From the NCBI RefSeq assembly GCF_965638725.1, contig NC_134951.1, positions 75,085,068 through 75,149,067 on the forward strand: a stretch of DNA of 64,000 nt, in the 5' to 3' direction. A program made the translations under genes and the position numbers. Source of the stretch: Aptenodytes patagonicus (taxonomy: Eukaryota > Chordata > Aves > Sphenisciformes > Spheniscidae). The notes below the pieces were generated by a model that did no database searches, was not told where the DNA came from, and worked only from the letters and a program-made list of their open reading frames with translations. Shown here piece by piece: positions 49,453-60,779 of the stretch. Each line of letters begins with the position of its first letter. Position 1 is the stretch's first letter.

Positions 49453-51297
49453 CAAGACTCAGTGTCAAAGAGTTTGAAGTACACAAAAGGAACAGATATT
49501 TTGCTCCTGCTTTTCTGGGACATGTTCTCTGACAATAGGGAAAGCTTCCCTCTCACATTTTCCCCAGATGTTCCCTGCATGAATGGCAACTTTAGGAGTA
49601 AAACCCACCATAGGAATAATGAGGGGAAGGGACAAAACCAAGGCTGGCAGAAGAATGGCTCATCTTTCTTCTGTGCCACAGGAATACACTATCCTGTCAC
49701 GGCAGCCTCACAAGGCACACTAAATATGATTACAAGCACTTTCCTCCTCTTTTTAAGCCAACTGGAAGATCAATGACAGGAGACATCACACTGTCAGCTC
49801 CTGCTGTAAAACATGCAAAGGCTAATTATGCCATGAAGCAGACCCCAGAAACATGCGCTCTTGCGGGCAATCTTTGTACACTGGAGAGGCACTTCAATAC
49901 CAAAAAAAACCTCAGCTTCTCTACATATTTATAAGAGGGAACTTCAGTTCCTTTCATTAGCCACTTTAAAAGCCCAGAGTAAGCTCTCACTACAGCCAGA
50001 CTTGGCCCTTCACATGAAAGCTGTTTGGCCAAGGCAGAGAAGAGCCTGGACTGTAAGATGTAATTTCAAGTTGTTTCAGTAACAGTGAGCTATTGATATG
50101 CCCCTTGAATATTGCCCAGAGCCAAGAACACCCACACAGTATAAAGACATAAAGCACAATGAAATCTTAAGTGAATTGGTCAATTCTCCCTTCACTTACA
50201 CCAAGGCCAAGAGTATCTCCATTAAGTAGAGGGTAGAGAGAATGAGACCCTGTAAATCTCCAGGAAGATCATGCCAGCTACAAACAAAAGCTAGAGTTCG
50301 TTTTTGCTCACTGACACTTGTAAGATAGTAAAACATAGAGCAGGAGGAGAGGAAGCCCTTCATAGAACTGACTGTCCCATCCACACAAGACAAGAAAATA
50401 GTAAGGACTGCCCCAAACTTCATTGTCTCTAAGCGTATTACCAAACCAATTGGTTTCAGAAGGGGTAGACTGCTATTTTCCACAGCTACTTCAATGCAAG
50501 AGGGATGGGACTAAAGACATAAATGGGTGATGCACACAATTGGGCAGGCATTTTTTTAGCCAAGTAACATGAGGAAAAAATATCTGTGGAGTAGCACTTT
50601 GCTGTAGGAGGTAAGAGAGAACTGGTGCAGTTGCCATTATTTGACATTGCTGATTTTGCACACCATTATTACAAAGGAAGAAAAAAAAATTATATTTGCA
50701 GTTGCAAGTGAAGTCAAAGTGCATTTGTTGATGTGGAAATTACTAGAACCTTTATGTTCAGACTTGAGGATGTTTCTAAATATCACCTGCAAAACGTAGG
50801 CAGTTATAACTACCTCAGAAATTGAAAAGGTGTATTGCATGCTCTCAGTTGTTTCAGCCCACGTGTTAAATGCACATGAATAAATTTATCAGTCAGGGAA
50901 CAGTACCCACGAGCAGACAGCATTTCAGACACCAACTCAAAACTCTAAACATTGCTAACAAGTCTCAAATCAAAAGGGTTTTTTTCCCATTTTGGACATA
51001 ATAAACTTGGTGCTTACAAAAGGCTCTCAATGGTTTACAAACCAACAGGCTTTCCAGAAAAAGGCCTGTGAAAGTACTTGCCTAGTCAAACATCAGAAGT
51101 TCGCTAGTAACTAAGGCTTCTTTACTAATACCACTGATTTCTGCCTCCAGATTTGAGTGAAAAAAAAAAATCTAACAAAAGGCCCCTTACCTCAGGAGTT
51201 AAGGAAGCTTTTCCTGTAACTTTTTCCTGTAACTCTCTCCTTCGAAGGGTGATGTTGATCCCAACTTGGTCATTTAGATCTAGCTACATCAGATCCT
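49453..51297 (-). other. Three candidate minus-strand exons (possible non-coding transcript)
   Basis: Three segments are flanked by good-looking splice signals on the minus strand. They are 51191-51297 (acceptor CTCCTTGCAG, donor GAG|GTAAGG), 50200-50510 (acceptor ATGTCTTTAG, donor GT|GTAAGT) and 49453-49574 (acceptor CATTCATGCAG, donor TTG|GTAAGA). The first has stops in all three frames and carries a tandem copy of a 14-nt unit, so it cannot be an internal coding exon. The second contains an ATG at 50421-50423 opening 75 codons (start MKFGAVLTIFLSCVDG, signal-peptide-like). All lie downstream of the poly(A) site at about 52060. Splice-like matches at this level also occur by chance. Confidence 0.2.
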
Positions 51298-52059
51298 CTG
51301 CAAGGAGCACAGACCAAGGAGAGAATCTCCTTGTGGCAAGAGAGGTCATTCACATGCACCTCTTTCAGAACCAAAGACATTCCACTGATAACAATAGTGG
51401 GAGATCCCAACACAGAAAGAGATGAAATCACAAGCTCCCCCACCCCAATTTCCCTGGAGCACAGGTTTCACTTCACAATTTTAAAAGATTTTGCTGGAAG
51501 ACTCCTTAGGAAACCAGAGCTGAACTGCAACTTCAGCAAGGTACAAGATTTAAATTTAAGATGCTGCAGGCAAAACAACCAAGTCTTTTCTTAGGGCTGC
51601 TGGAATTTCTTGAGGAGAATTCAGAGGGGTGCAGAAGGAAAGAAAGGTAGAGTGTCTCTTGCTGAAAGACACACTTCTGCCACATCTTCAGTAGAGAACC
51701 GTCACCCAGTGTAAGCCCTCCCCTACTCTCGACTCTGGTGGAAGGAAAAAAAAAAGGAAGCAGTAGCATTTATCTGAAAGAATTTCCAGGATATTTTTTT
51801 TTTTCCTTTTTAAATCCCCCAGGGCACAGGGAAGCAAGGCCTCATCTACAGAAGACTTTCAAAAGTGAGGCTGTGCACCAGGTTACGGGAGCTTGGCTGA
51901 GTGATACTGGGCAAGGGCTTTTGTTGCACATTAAAAACCAGTTAGGGTCTATACAGCTGGATTCCCATGTACTTACCGCCTCATCGGCTTCTCTTTCTGA
52001 TGAGCAAGTTCATTTACCAACTTACTCAGCAACAGTAGTCTTGTAAAGTGTACATGTAA
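51298..52059. other. Intergenic stretch, no gene seen
   Basis: Downstream of the predicted cleavage site of the minus-strand gene. It has A-rich runs near 51160 and 51750 and a T-rich run near 51795. No exon is supported. Confidence 0.5.
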
Positions 52060-52078
52060 CAAGTCACAAGTTGTTCCA

Positions 52079-52084
52079 TTTATT
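52079..52084 (-). terminator. Poly(A) signal AATAAA
   Basis: A canonical AATAAA on the minus strand, followed downstream by a GU-rich stretch (CTTGTGACTTGTTACATG). That is the expected pair of cleavage and polyadenylation elements. Cleavage would fall near 52055-52068. Confidence 0.5.
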
Positions 52085-52891
52085 TGAGTAAATATCTGGT
52101 AAATAAAATCATTGGTAAACATTACAAAATTAAATACATTAAAAAAGCTTGCCAGTATACATAAAATTCACAAACATGTACTTCTTTTGAAAAATAAAAT
52201 ATGTTCAGAGCATCCTTGATATAAAATGCCTGACTAGTGTCACCTACCAGCATGTGGTAGCTTATTGAACATTTTAGTTCGGACATTTTCCAGGAGGGAG
52301 CAGGGATCTCTCTTCTGTTCTTGCTTTTACAAGTAAGAGAGCCCAAGTGAAGAAGTCTCCCCGCTTCTCAGGGCAGAGCCATAAACAAAGACTATAATAT
52401 TCTTTGCCTACCTTAATAGGAGAGGAATCTGCATTCGATTAAGACCACATCACTAAATGCAAGACAGTGCTTGTAATTCATTTTGGTAGCATTGCCTTTC
52501 CTCCACTGTGAAGCAGCTTTTAAACAGCGACAGACATTTCTCTAGATATCACTGCAGGCCCTTATTCAGTATAGGTTACCACAGTTCCAAGACACCATGA
52601 GGTGGAGAGGAAATGATGTGGCAAAGCAAAGTCAAGCAAATAACTCTAAGTCTACAAATTAAGCCCTTAAAATTCCCAATTCTCCTATGCTGCAGTCTAA
52701 ACAAGGAGATATGATGAAATTCTTCACCGGGCTGCTTTAAGGGTATTTAGAAAAATGGCAGCACTCATTTTAGTAATTTAAATTGGTACCTTCTGGTAGC
52801 AAATTTGCAATAACCACCATTTAAATAATTTACTGTAACAAACTTTTCCTTCCATCCATGTGAAACAGTATTCACAACCCACTTTATAATT

Positions 52892-52899
52892 TATGTACA
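52892..52899 (-). promoter_or_regulatory. Pumilio recognition element in the 3'UTR
   Basis: The minus strand reads TGTACATA, an exact match to UGUANAUA. If the 3'UTR model is right, PUM1/PUM2 binding here would destabilise or repress the mRNA. One octamer match in 1.2 kb is only mildly above chance. Confidence 0.3.
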
Positions 52900-53298
52900 G
52901 ACAAGCACAAGAAACTTGACACCCATGAGTTAAATGTACAACCAACTTAAAAAACGTTATCCAACTAGTTGCACGGAGAAGTCTCCTAGCTCTGTAAATT
53001 TACAGGGTCTTCTGGTTCACCACGTAGGCTTGCTGCCCCTCATCACTAACTCTTGGATTCTTCACTTGCTTCAGTAATCCTCAAGTGAAAGTTGAGCAGC
53101 ATCCAAATTGTTGATATTCTTGATTTAAAAAATTGACACTTAAAAAAGAACCCTTAAAACACACAAAAGAAATTCCTTGAGTCAAAACTGAATGAAATCA
53201 AAATCGTGGAGAAAGACAACTATTTTAATAAAGGTCTTGTATTCAAAGTCCTATTTCCCTTGCCATGTCTTTTACAGAGTGCTACTACTTTGAGTTAT

Positions 53299-53373
53299 TT
53301 ATATACTCTTCTTTTGAGGGGGACTGAGTTTCCTCATTCCTCTTATCCGAGTTAGCAGCTCTTTGATAAATTC
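53299..53373 (-). CDS. Last coding exon of an unidentified minus-strand gene
   Basis: A strong 3' splice site (a pyrimidine run ending CTTTTTTCCTAG) precedes position 53373. In phase 0 the exon reads EFIKELLTRIRGMRKLSPPQ, then KKSI and TAA (53299-53301), 24 residues in all. This frame joins seamlessly to the exon at 63161-63193, giving 35 visible C-terminal residues. The peptide is basic and contains an amphipathic-looking helix (EEFIKELLTRIRGMRKL), with no membrane segment. An alternative frame from the same splice site also runs 29 codons to a TAG, but it would need a different upstream phase. The following sequence behaves like a 3'UTR with a poly(A) signal. I do not recognise the protein, and the upstream exons lie beyond the window. 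Confidence 0.45.
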   Translation of the reverse strand, partial: EFIKELLTRIRGMRKLSPPQKKSI

Positions 53374-56300
53374 CTAGGAAAAAAGATTAGAAAATGAGTA
53401 ATTTTTATGATCCCATAATACCATGCTTTTCAATTTAAAAAAAAAATCAAAGCAAACTATACATTTTCATTTAAGCTTTTACTGCTAAGCTGGAATTTCT
53501 CTGGCCTGATCTCCAGGAACCTTATATGCATGCTCTCATCACACAGCGGAGGTGTGAACAACTAGCTTTTCCTCTGCATGAGTGTTCAGGCTCAGTCGCT
53601 AGCCATCTTTCAGGCTTTTACTACACAGGGCCTTCTACCAACTATTGAATCAAGCAAAATCTATGGCTGGATACAACACAAATAGTCGAAGCAGACTTTC
53701 ACAGTTTAAGCCTGCACAGAAAATCAGCACTCCTGCCAAAAGAGGTGTTTCTCTCATCACTCTCTATGCCGGCACTAGCATTTTGCTTGGCTGCATACTC
53801 AGCTGGAACAGAAAGCCAATCTGGCTAAAAACTCAGCTGTTTTTCCTCTTGCCCTGCTACTTTCCAAGCTGGCTCAGCTCTCCAACCAGGCTTACCACTC
53901 AGCCCCACACCACTCGTGCCAGTCTGAGGCAAGGCAGGAATAAGGAGCCAGAGGTAGCACCACTGGCTTATGCTGGGTGAAACTGGTTGTGGAGCTCAGT
54001 GAATGACACTATTCTAAAAAAAAAAAAAATTTATATATATATTCATTCATGGACAAGGTCTTTATTCACAGTGATATTTCCCCCAGTTTGATGAGTTTCT
54101 CTTTTTAAATTGTGGGAGAACAGAAACTTACAGAGTTGTACCATTATCTGAAATCCTTTTGGTATACAATTTCTTATAACAACTGCAGATGCATTAAAAG
54201 CTAAATCACCCCCTTACTGTCACATTGGGAGAATAATGTTTACCCATAGTACTATGTATACACCTACAAAAAGGTTCTTATCATGAAATCATTTATCTGT
54301 AAACATGGAATGTAATTATGGATTTAGTCAGTCAGGTTGATGTGAAAGTACAAAAAGCGTGACTTCCTAGCTGAATGCTTGAGGCTAAAGATTCCAGTGA
54401 ACAAGGTCACCACCTAAGTGGTGCAGTACCTTTCCAAAAAGTCACATTGAAACATATATTATCCAGGTGCTACACTGTGCATAAGGAAAGTCTCTGTAAA
54501 TGTGTACTTTAACTTAAGAAATATGTCAGGTTTTTCTGGTGGGACCACAATCTTGGCAGGTATCTCCTCAGCAGAGCAATTTCCTTTCCTGACAGTTTAT
54601 GCACGTCTATACTGTACTGCATGTACTTTTGCACCATGGTTATCGTTGCACCCATACTAGCTGTGGCTTCAACTAACAGCAGCAAAGGCAGAGCAGCATA
54701 CACCTCAGCGTGGGCTACAAAGGCTCACCAAAAACCTTGTATGTTCTGGCCTCCACTCCTGAACTAACTAGATCAAGGCCAGTACAGGAATACATCTATG
54801 TATATCAATATTGCGCTTCCCATCTGGATAGACAGATAGCCTAGAGAGATGATCGGAAAAGCAGATTTGTTAAGACCCCAAATCATCCCCCTCCATCTTT
54901 TAGAAGCCGTCCTTTTCCACATAGGCACAAGCCACTGCAACAATATCCACTCAACTTGTCAGAGTACAGTACTTATCTATTTAGAGGTCAGAAAAAGGAG
55001 GGAGACAGGTTTACTCTAAAAATTCACAGCTTTCAATGCACTATGCATTGATTCTGTGTTACCCTTTCATCATTGTAAAGACCTGCTAGATAATGCAAAA
55101 CTAATGTGGCATGGTGCTGTTCAACACATCCTAAATACACTTTAGTATTTTTTACTATCAAACTTAAATGAAGCCCTGCAGTGAAATCATTACAGAAATA
55201 AAACTCTAAAGTGATCTTAAAAGATTTTTTACTTGGGATTAATGCAATTAATATTGCCTTTCAACAGCTCTTTCCATAAAAACCTATGCTCCCATGCCAA
55301 AACATCAGATTAAGACAGTTTTGGGAAGGAACAGGCTGAAGTTCAGTCTTCCCTTTGAATGACTATTATTCATCTGTTAAAGCCACAAATACTCTACACC
55401 ACCTTCACTCGCCATCAAGGCAGCAACAAGACACTGCAGCTGGAAACTGTCCAACTAATTCACAGAAGTCAAAAGTAAGAGCATTACAGGAAGGGGCATC
55501 TGCAGAGTGGACAGGGAATTCTATGGTACTCTGACTGTACCCATTTGGGATATCCCTGTTTGAAAGGCACCTCTACCATTTCTCTGTCCATTTTTTCCCA
55601 CAATTCAGAAGGATTTGGAGCAAGTTTCCCTTGGATATGAAATGCAGCCCAGGGGTCAGTTGCTTTTCAATACATTACAGCAAGGGAGGGGAGTTCCTCC
55701 CCTTATACTCTGAAGCGGTACCACAAGCACCTTCTTTTGTAAAATAAGATATTTGCTTGAGGTTTTCAATATTAAAACCTCCTAGAAGCTTCTTAGTTTT
55801 ACCAAAATAAACCAAACTGTAGGGGCAACCCTCTAACCAGATCTGAGGTAACTGAGGCTGTTCTTAAGGAAGGGGAAGGGAGCTGTATTCACTTGAAGAA
55901 GTACATGTGATAATTGAAAATGCTTTACCCCTCAGGAACTATTTTTCTTGAAATAAGTGTCTGCAGTACCAAACAGTAAAACAAGAGCATTTTGTATGTG
56001 GTAGACATTTTACATAATGCAGTAGTGCTGTTGTGCACATCCTGTGGGTGTGCAAACTACAGCATTGGTTCAGTACTTCTCTGATTTAAGTATCATTTTG
56101 CATCTGATGCTTGCATGGAGCCAGCTGTCATTAACACAGCTGTGCTCCAGTGCTTGCACCTTGCTTGTTTTGCAGCTCCCCATCAAGGAAAGGCGGCATT
56201 CTAGAAAAGATGCACATTTTCCCTCTTGGAGGCAGGAAAGGAGACAGAATTTCAGTAAGCCTTCACTTTATAACTGACTCAGCTTTATGACATACAGCAA

Positions 56301-57029
56301 TACCCATTTGTTTTCTTTAAACATCACTCAAAAATTGCAGTTTTATTCCTTGTGGACATCTGAGTCAAGGCTTAATAGAAGGCTTAATATCCACTGAGGT
56401 TTGTGATATCTCAACCTCATACACAAAAATCATTTTACATAGAGCATTTTCTTGAAATCCCCTCTAGAAGATATGCTAAAGTTTAGCATCATGCATTTGA
56501 AAGCTGATCACGTACCAATCTATGCTAAAAGTAGTTCTGTAACACAGGTTGGATTATCTACTTATATAATACTTATTTAATTCACAGAGTTGGAAAACAT
56601 TTAATAATTCAGCTAAAGATTCAAGAACTTAAGACTTATTCTTGGAGAGCTACAGCCAGAAATACACAGGTCACATCTACTTTTAAAAGAAAAATCTCAT
56701 ACCAGCACTTCAGACCTTGGTAAATGGAAAAAAAAAATGTACACAAACTCAGTTTAAATTCTTTTTGCAGATTTTCTGCAAAGAGGCCACCTTTAAATAG
56801 AGTTTTGTTACAACTATTGAGAGTCCTGTTAATTTATAATACAAAATCATTGTTTCTAGAAGACGTCTTTCTAATTCTAAAGGCAAATTTAAATGAGACA
56901 GACTAAATCTATAGTTCATTTGAACTCATCTATATTAAGCCTTAGGCATCTGTCTTCTCCCTTCTCTAATGCTTTCCCTTGAATCAAAGGCATTCCGTTC
57001 AGCAAAAGCATTCATCTAATGCAGAATAA

Positions 57030-57215
57030 AAAAAATAAAGACGACAAACAAAGGTGAAATGATAATTCAGGAAAGAGGAGGAAATCATTTCACCTTTCTG
57101 CTTTGGAGGTGTGATTCATTGTTTTAATGAGGTCATTTGACAGACAATGAATTTGAGGCTTCCTATTCAAGTCTTCCAATTAATTCTGGAGACTAATTAG
57201 AGTCTGTCTCTCCAG
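57030..57215. promoter_or_regulatory. Intronic candidate enhancer or structured element with two inverted repeats
   Basis: AAAGGTGAAATGAT (57050-57063) and ATCATTTCACCTTT (57084-57097) are perfect 14-bp reverse complements with a 20-nt loop; four more pairs (57045-57048 with 57102-57105) can extend the stem across an internal loop. Seventeen bases further on, ATTCATTGT (57114-57122) and ACAATGAAT (57144-57152) form a second exact inverted repeat around a TGACAG (MEIS-type) core. TTAATT and CTAATTAG homeodomain cores follow at 57178-57200. Arms of this quality are unlikely in random DNA. Function is inferred. Confidence 0.4.
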
Positions 57216-60200
57216 ATTTCTCTTCCACAAACAGTACACATGTACTAGGACTAGTTCTTAAACCAAAATGTAGGGGTTCTAGTCCTCCTGCTTCACTAGA
57301 GCATGAAATGAATCCTAAACCAGCTTTCCTCCACGGCTTTACTTCCCTGCAGCCAAGTCAAAAATCAAAATTTCCTTGACTGCTTGCCCAAGGCTATTTC
57401 CTGGAGAGAGCCTGACTGGTTGGATGCAAAAAGTAAAGTCAGCCTGGAGAGCAATCTCCACAGCTACTTGGAGAAGAAACTAAACAATAGCTCAAAAATG
57501 CCATCAGAATGGGAAGGAAAAAAAAAAAAAAGAAAGAAGAGGGAACCCTACTGCCATCACCTTCCCTTCCCCACAGGCTCAAATCTGAAGCTGATCATAC
57601 GGGAAGAAGGGAACTGACGAGGCGTAGATGCTTCGGGAAAACCAGGCCAGAAGCTGCCTTCTATTAGCAAGAACTGGTGCAGCATCTCTGTGGCTTCACT
57701 GAACAATCCCATTAGTACGGCCCCTCCAGTGAGGCCATGGCCCCATCAGTGCCCAGGGGAGGACAATACACAGCAATTTATCTTCTCGGTGAGCCCTATA
57801 CAAGGCATTGACCAAATACCACAACGCTTAGCTATGGTCAAGACATGCAGTCCAGCTATTCTCCAATTCAGCAGCACAAACAAGCACAGCTTATTCTTGT
57901 CAAATCACCATTTGCTCTTCTATTCTTACAATATTGCTATGGGTATTTATAAGTTGTATTCATGAGTACTTCCTGAAACAAAAACATGCAAGCTTAATTC
58001 CCTCCAACACTGTAGTACAATATAGGGCAAATCTCAGCAGGCGTATAAACAGATTTAGTTCACTGAATTCAGAGTGGTCAAATGGATGAACAAGAAACCA
58101 TGTTTTTCTAGAAATGCCTCTGTCTGCATTGCTTTTAAATATGCTTCTTAATTTTTTTCTCTACAAAGCGCCCTATTTGATTTCAAGTAATATGGACACA
58201 TAATACAGTTACTGTGGCTTAATAATTTACCACCCATCAGCTGAGCTGCAATAAACATCTATGAGCTTCTACATTCCCCTAGATGTATGGCAGTACACTG
58301 CACTGAGGCTTCAGGACACACCTTTAGTTACTATTGCTTCGAATGGGTATCCTACATATTGCTGCCTTGCAATTATATTATAAAACAAATAGTAAAATGA
58401 ATTTGAAAGAATTCATAACATAGCAGGACCAAAAAAAATATAACCCTTCAAAATTTTAAAGGTACCATTTCAGAAGGGTTGAGCTTTATATTCATATCTG
58501 CATACCGAGTACATACATTATCTGAAGACATACTCAAAATAGTTTTTAGTTTTAAAAACCACAGTGCTTGGACCACTCTAAAACGCTGCATCACAAGCCT
58601 GTCATTTGCTGCAACTAGGAATTAAATTTGGAGAAAAATGTAGTTAAGCAAATACATCTCTACCTTTCTCAAAATTAAAGTGTTAGAAGATGCTGAAATA
58701 GTCCAGCCACTGAAGTAACTGAGTAGTCAGGGACTTAAATCTCTGCCCAAATTCTCCAGGGAATATGCACAGCAATTTAACATAGTTTGTTTGGGAATTA
58801 TATTGAAAATTGTTATTAAAAGTTACCAGCAGAATAACCTTCTTTTATGATGCGACTTCATCTCCTTTTTCTCCTATTTTGCACTGAGCGAAGAATTATA
58901 CTAATAAGATAGTCTAGATAGATTTAATCCTGCCTAAGTGGGAGAGATGTCTAGCCCATTCGCCTGAAGCTCTGTATATTTCTATGAGAAAAGAAAGAAG
59001 CAAAGAAACCCCAAATCTAATTTATCTAGTTTTCTTCAAAGATTAGTTATCTGCAGACATTGTGTAGCTCAACTACATCCTGCAGAGTCAGTAAACAAAA
59101 ATCGCCCACTCATTGGATTTCTCTCCCACAGTAGTTTAAAAGTCTCCTTGTCATTTCTGCTGTCATGACTTTGGCAGTCCCACCAGCAGAAGCTCTAATT
59201 CACATCAGCCACAAATATTTCAGATTTTCTCCAAAGCCCAGTCTAAATGGGTGGTCTTGCTGCTACCAACAGCAGAGATACAATAACACAGATTTAGCCA
59301 GCTTCCTTCAAAGTATGTGTCTTGACAAAACTTCATTGATTTCATGCCCACAACAGTCTTCCTATTCTAAATAAGAGATATCAAAACCCTATCATCAAGA
59401 TTACAGATTATATTTAAATTTCTTTGTAACATTCACTGCTAACATGAAACTCAAAATTCCCTGTGACCTACATTAAAATTCTCCATCGCATAGACAGAAT
59501 CGAGACAGCAACTTGACAAAGGTCTGGGTGGGATTTTCCACACACAACGCATTACACTGCGTGAAGCACCGGCTGCTCTGGCACATGGATGATGCAGGAG
59601 GAGGATGCTGCTCCCTGCTCCTTTTCAACCACAGAAGTTCAGGTCCGAGATTTGGTTATGGCACTGCTTTTGCTGATAGCATACCCTTTAAGTCTGTGCA
59701 GTCCTAAAAATGAATTGCTGTTCTCTCATGTCAAGCCTTGTCTTATGTCAAGACTATGTGGCATGTACCACTTTTGAACTAGGTATGATAGTAACAGGAG
59801 AGAAGGGGAAGCAGAGAAAGTGTAAACTGTCTGAAGAATACTTCTAGCACTGTTTAATTTTGCATGGTGGGAAGACCATCATCACGTGTCAAAACACTGT
59901 CCACATTTGAGATCCCAAAGCCTATGCCTTGAGTCAGGTAGCTACTCAACTTCTCCTCAACAAGTGCTACTTCACAACACAGAGCAAGGAGATTGTGGCT
60001 CAAGTAAAAGGATGTGAAATATAATAAATACAAGTCACATACTGCAGTGATGAACACCAATGAAAACATACATTTGGTAACTAGCAAACTGTAAAGTATC
60101 TCTTAGCCACGGTTTGTTTTTTTTTTTAATTATTATGTTTCTACAAACAGCCAAGTTGGCAAATTGTGCTCAGAAGTTATTTTTAGTTTCTGGCACAATT

Positions 60201-60727
60201 TACAAAACTAACTTTTAATGACTGAATGACACAGTCACATTGCATATGAATCTTGATTAGCAAATCAACATTTTAATTTAAGGATCATTAACGTAAACTT
60301 AAATAGCACCCAAAAAAGTCATACTGACTGTGTGCGCTTTCCTGATTAACCTTTAGTTGCCTTGTTCAGGTAAACTACACAGCTCTTTACAACAAGGTTC
60401 CCACATTAAGCATATTTCCATACAAATTAAAACAATGGCCGTAACTGCTACCTTAGAAAAGTTTTTAAAATTTTGGAGCACATTCAACAGTCTAGCTATA
60501 TTTGCCTTAGAATAAAGGTTTCATAGCAGTTCCTCATAAGTTACTGTCAGCTACTACCTTTGGCCAATTTATTAGAGGCTGAGAATTCCTTCCACCTTTC
60601 CAGTGACCTGGATAACTCTGCTTCTTCTGATGAAAAGTCAATCCAGAATACATGCAAGAATCCCTCAGTCTTTCCTTAACCTTTAGTCTAAGTGGAAGAC
60701 ACTAAGCAACACTGACTTAAGATATAC

Positions 60728-60779
60728 GTTTGGGTTTGGGGTTTTTTTTGGTTGGTTGGTTTGGTTTTTTTTTTTTTTT
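60728..60779 (+). repeat. G/T-rich low-complexity tract
   Basis: Built from TTTGGG, GGTT and long T runs, and similar in texture to 121-160. It has two runs of three or more G and several GG pairs, so quadruplex potential is weak. Confidence 0.8.

Larger units (their letters stand above)
52060..53298 (-). other. Predicted 3' untranslated region of the minus-strand gene
   Basis: The region runs from the stop codon at 53299-53301 to about 20 nt past the only canonical AATAAA hexamer I found on this strand in the interval. It is AT-rich and has no open frame above about 75 codons, as expected of a vertebrate 3'UTR. The end point is inferred, and a longer alternative 3'UTR is possible. Confidence 0.45.

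Noticed and set aside
53285..53373. Alternative reading of the last exon ending EEYINNSK before a TAG
   Set aside because: It would require an upstream exon ending in a different phase. The 33-nt exon at 63161-63193 agrees in phase with the other frame.
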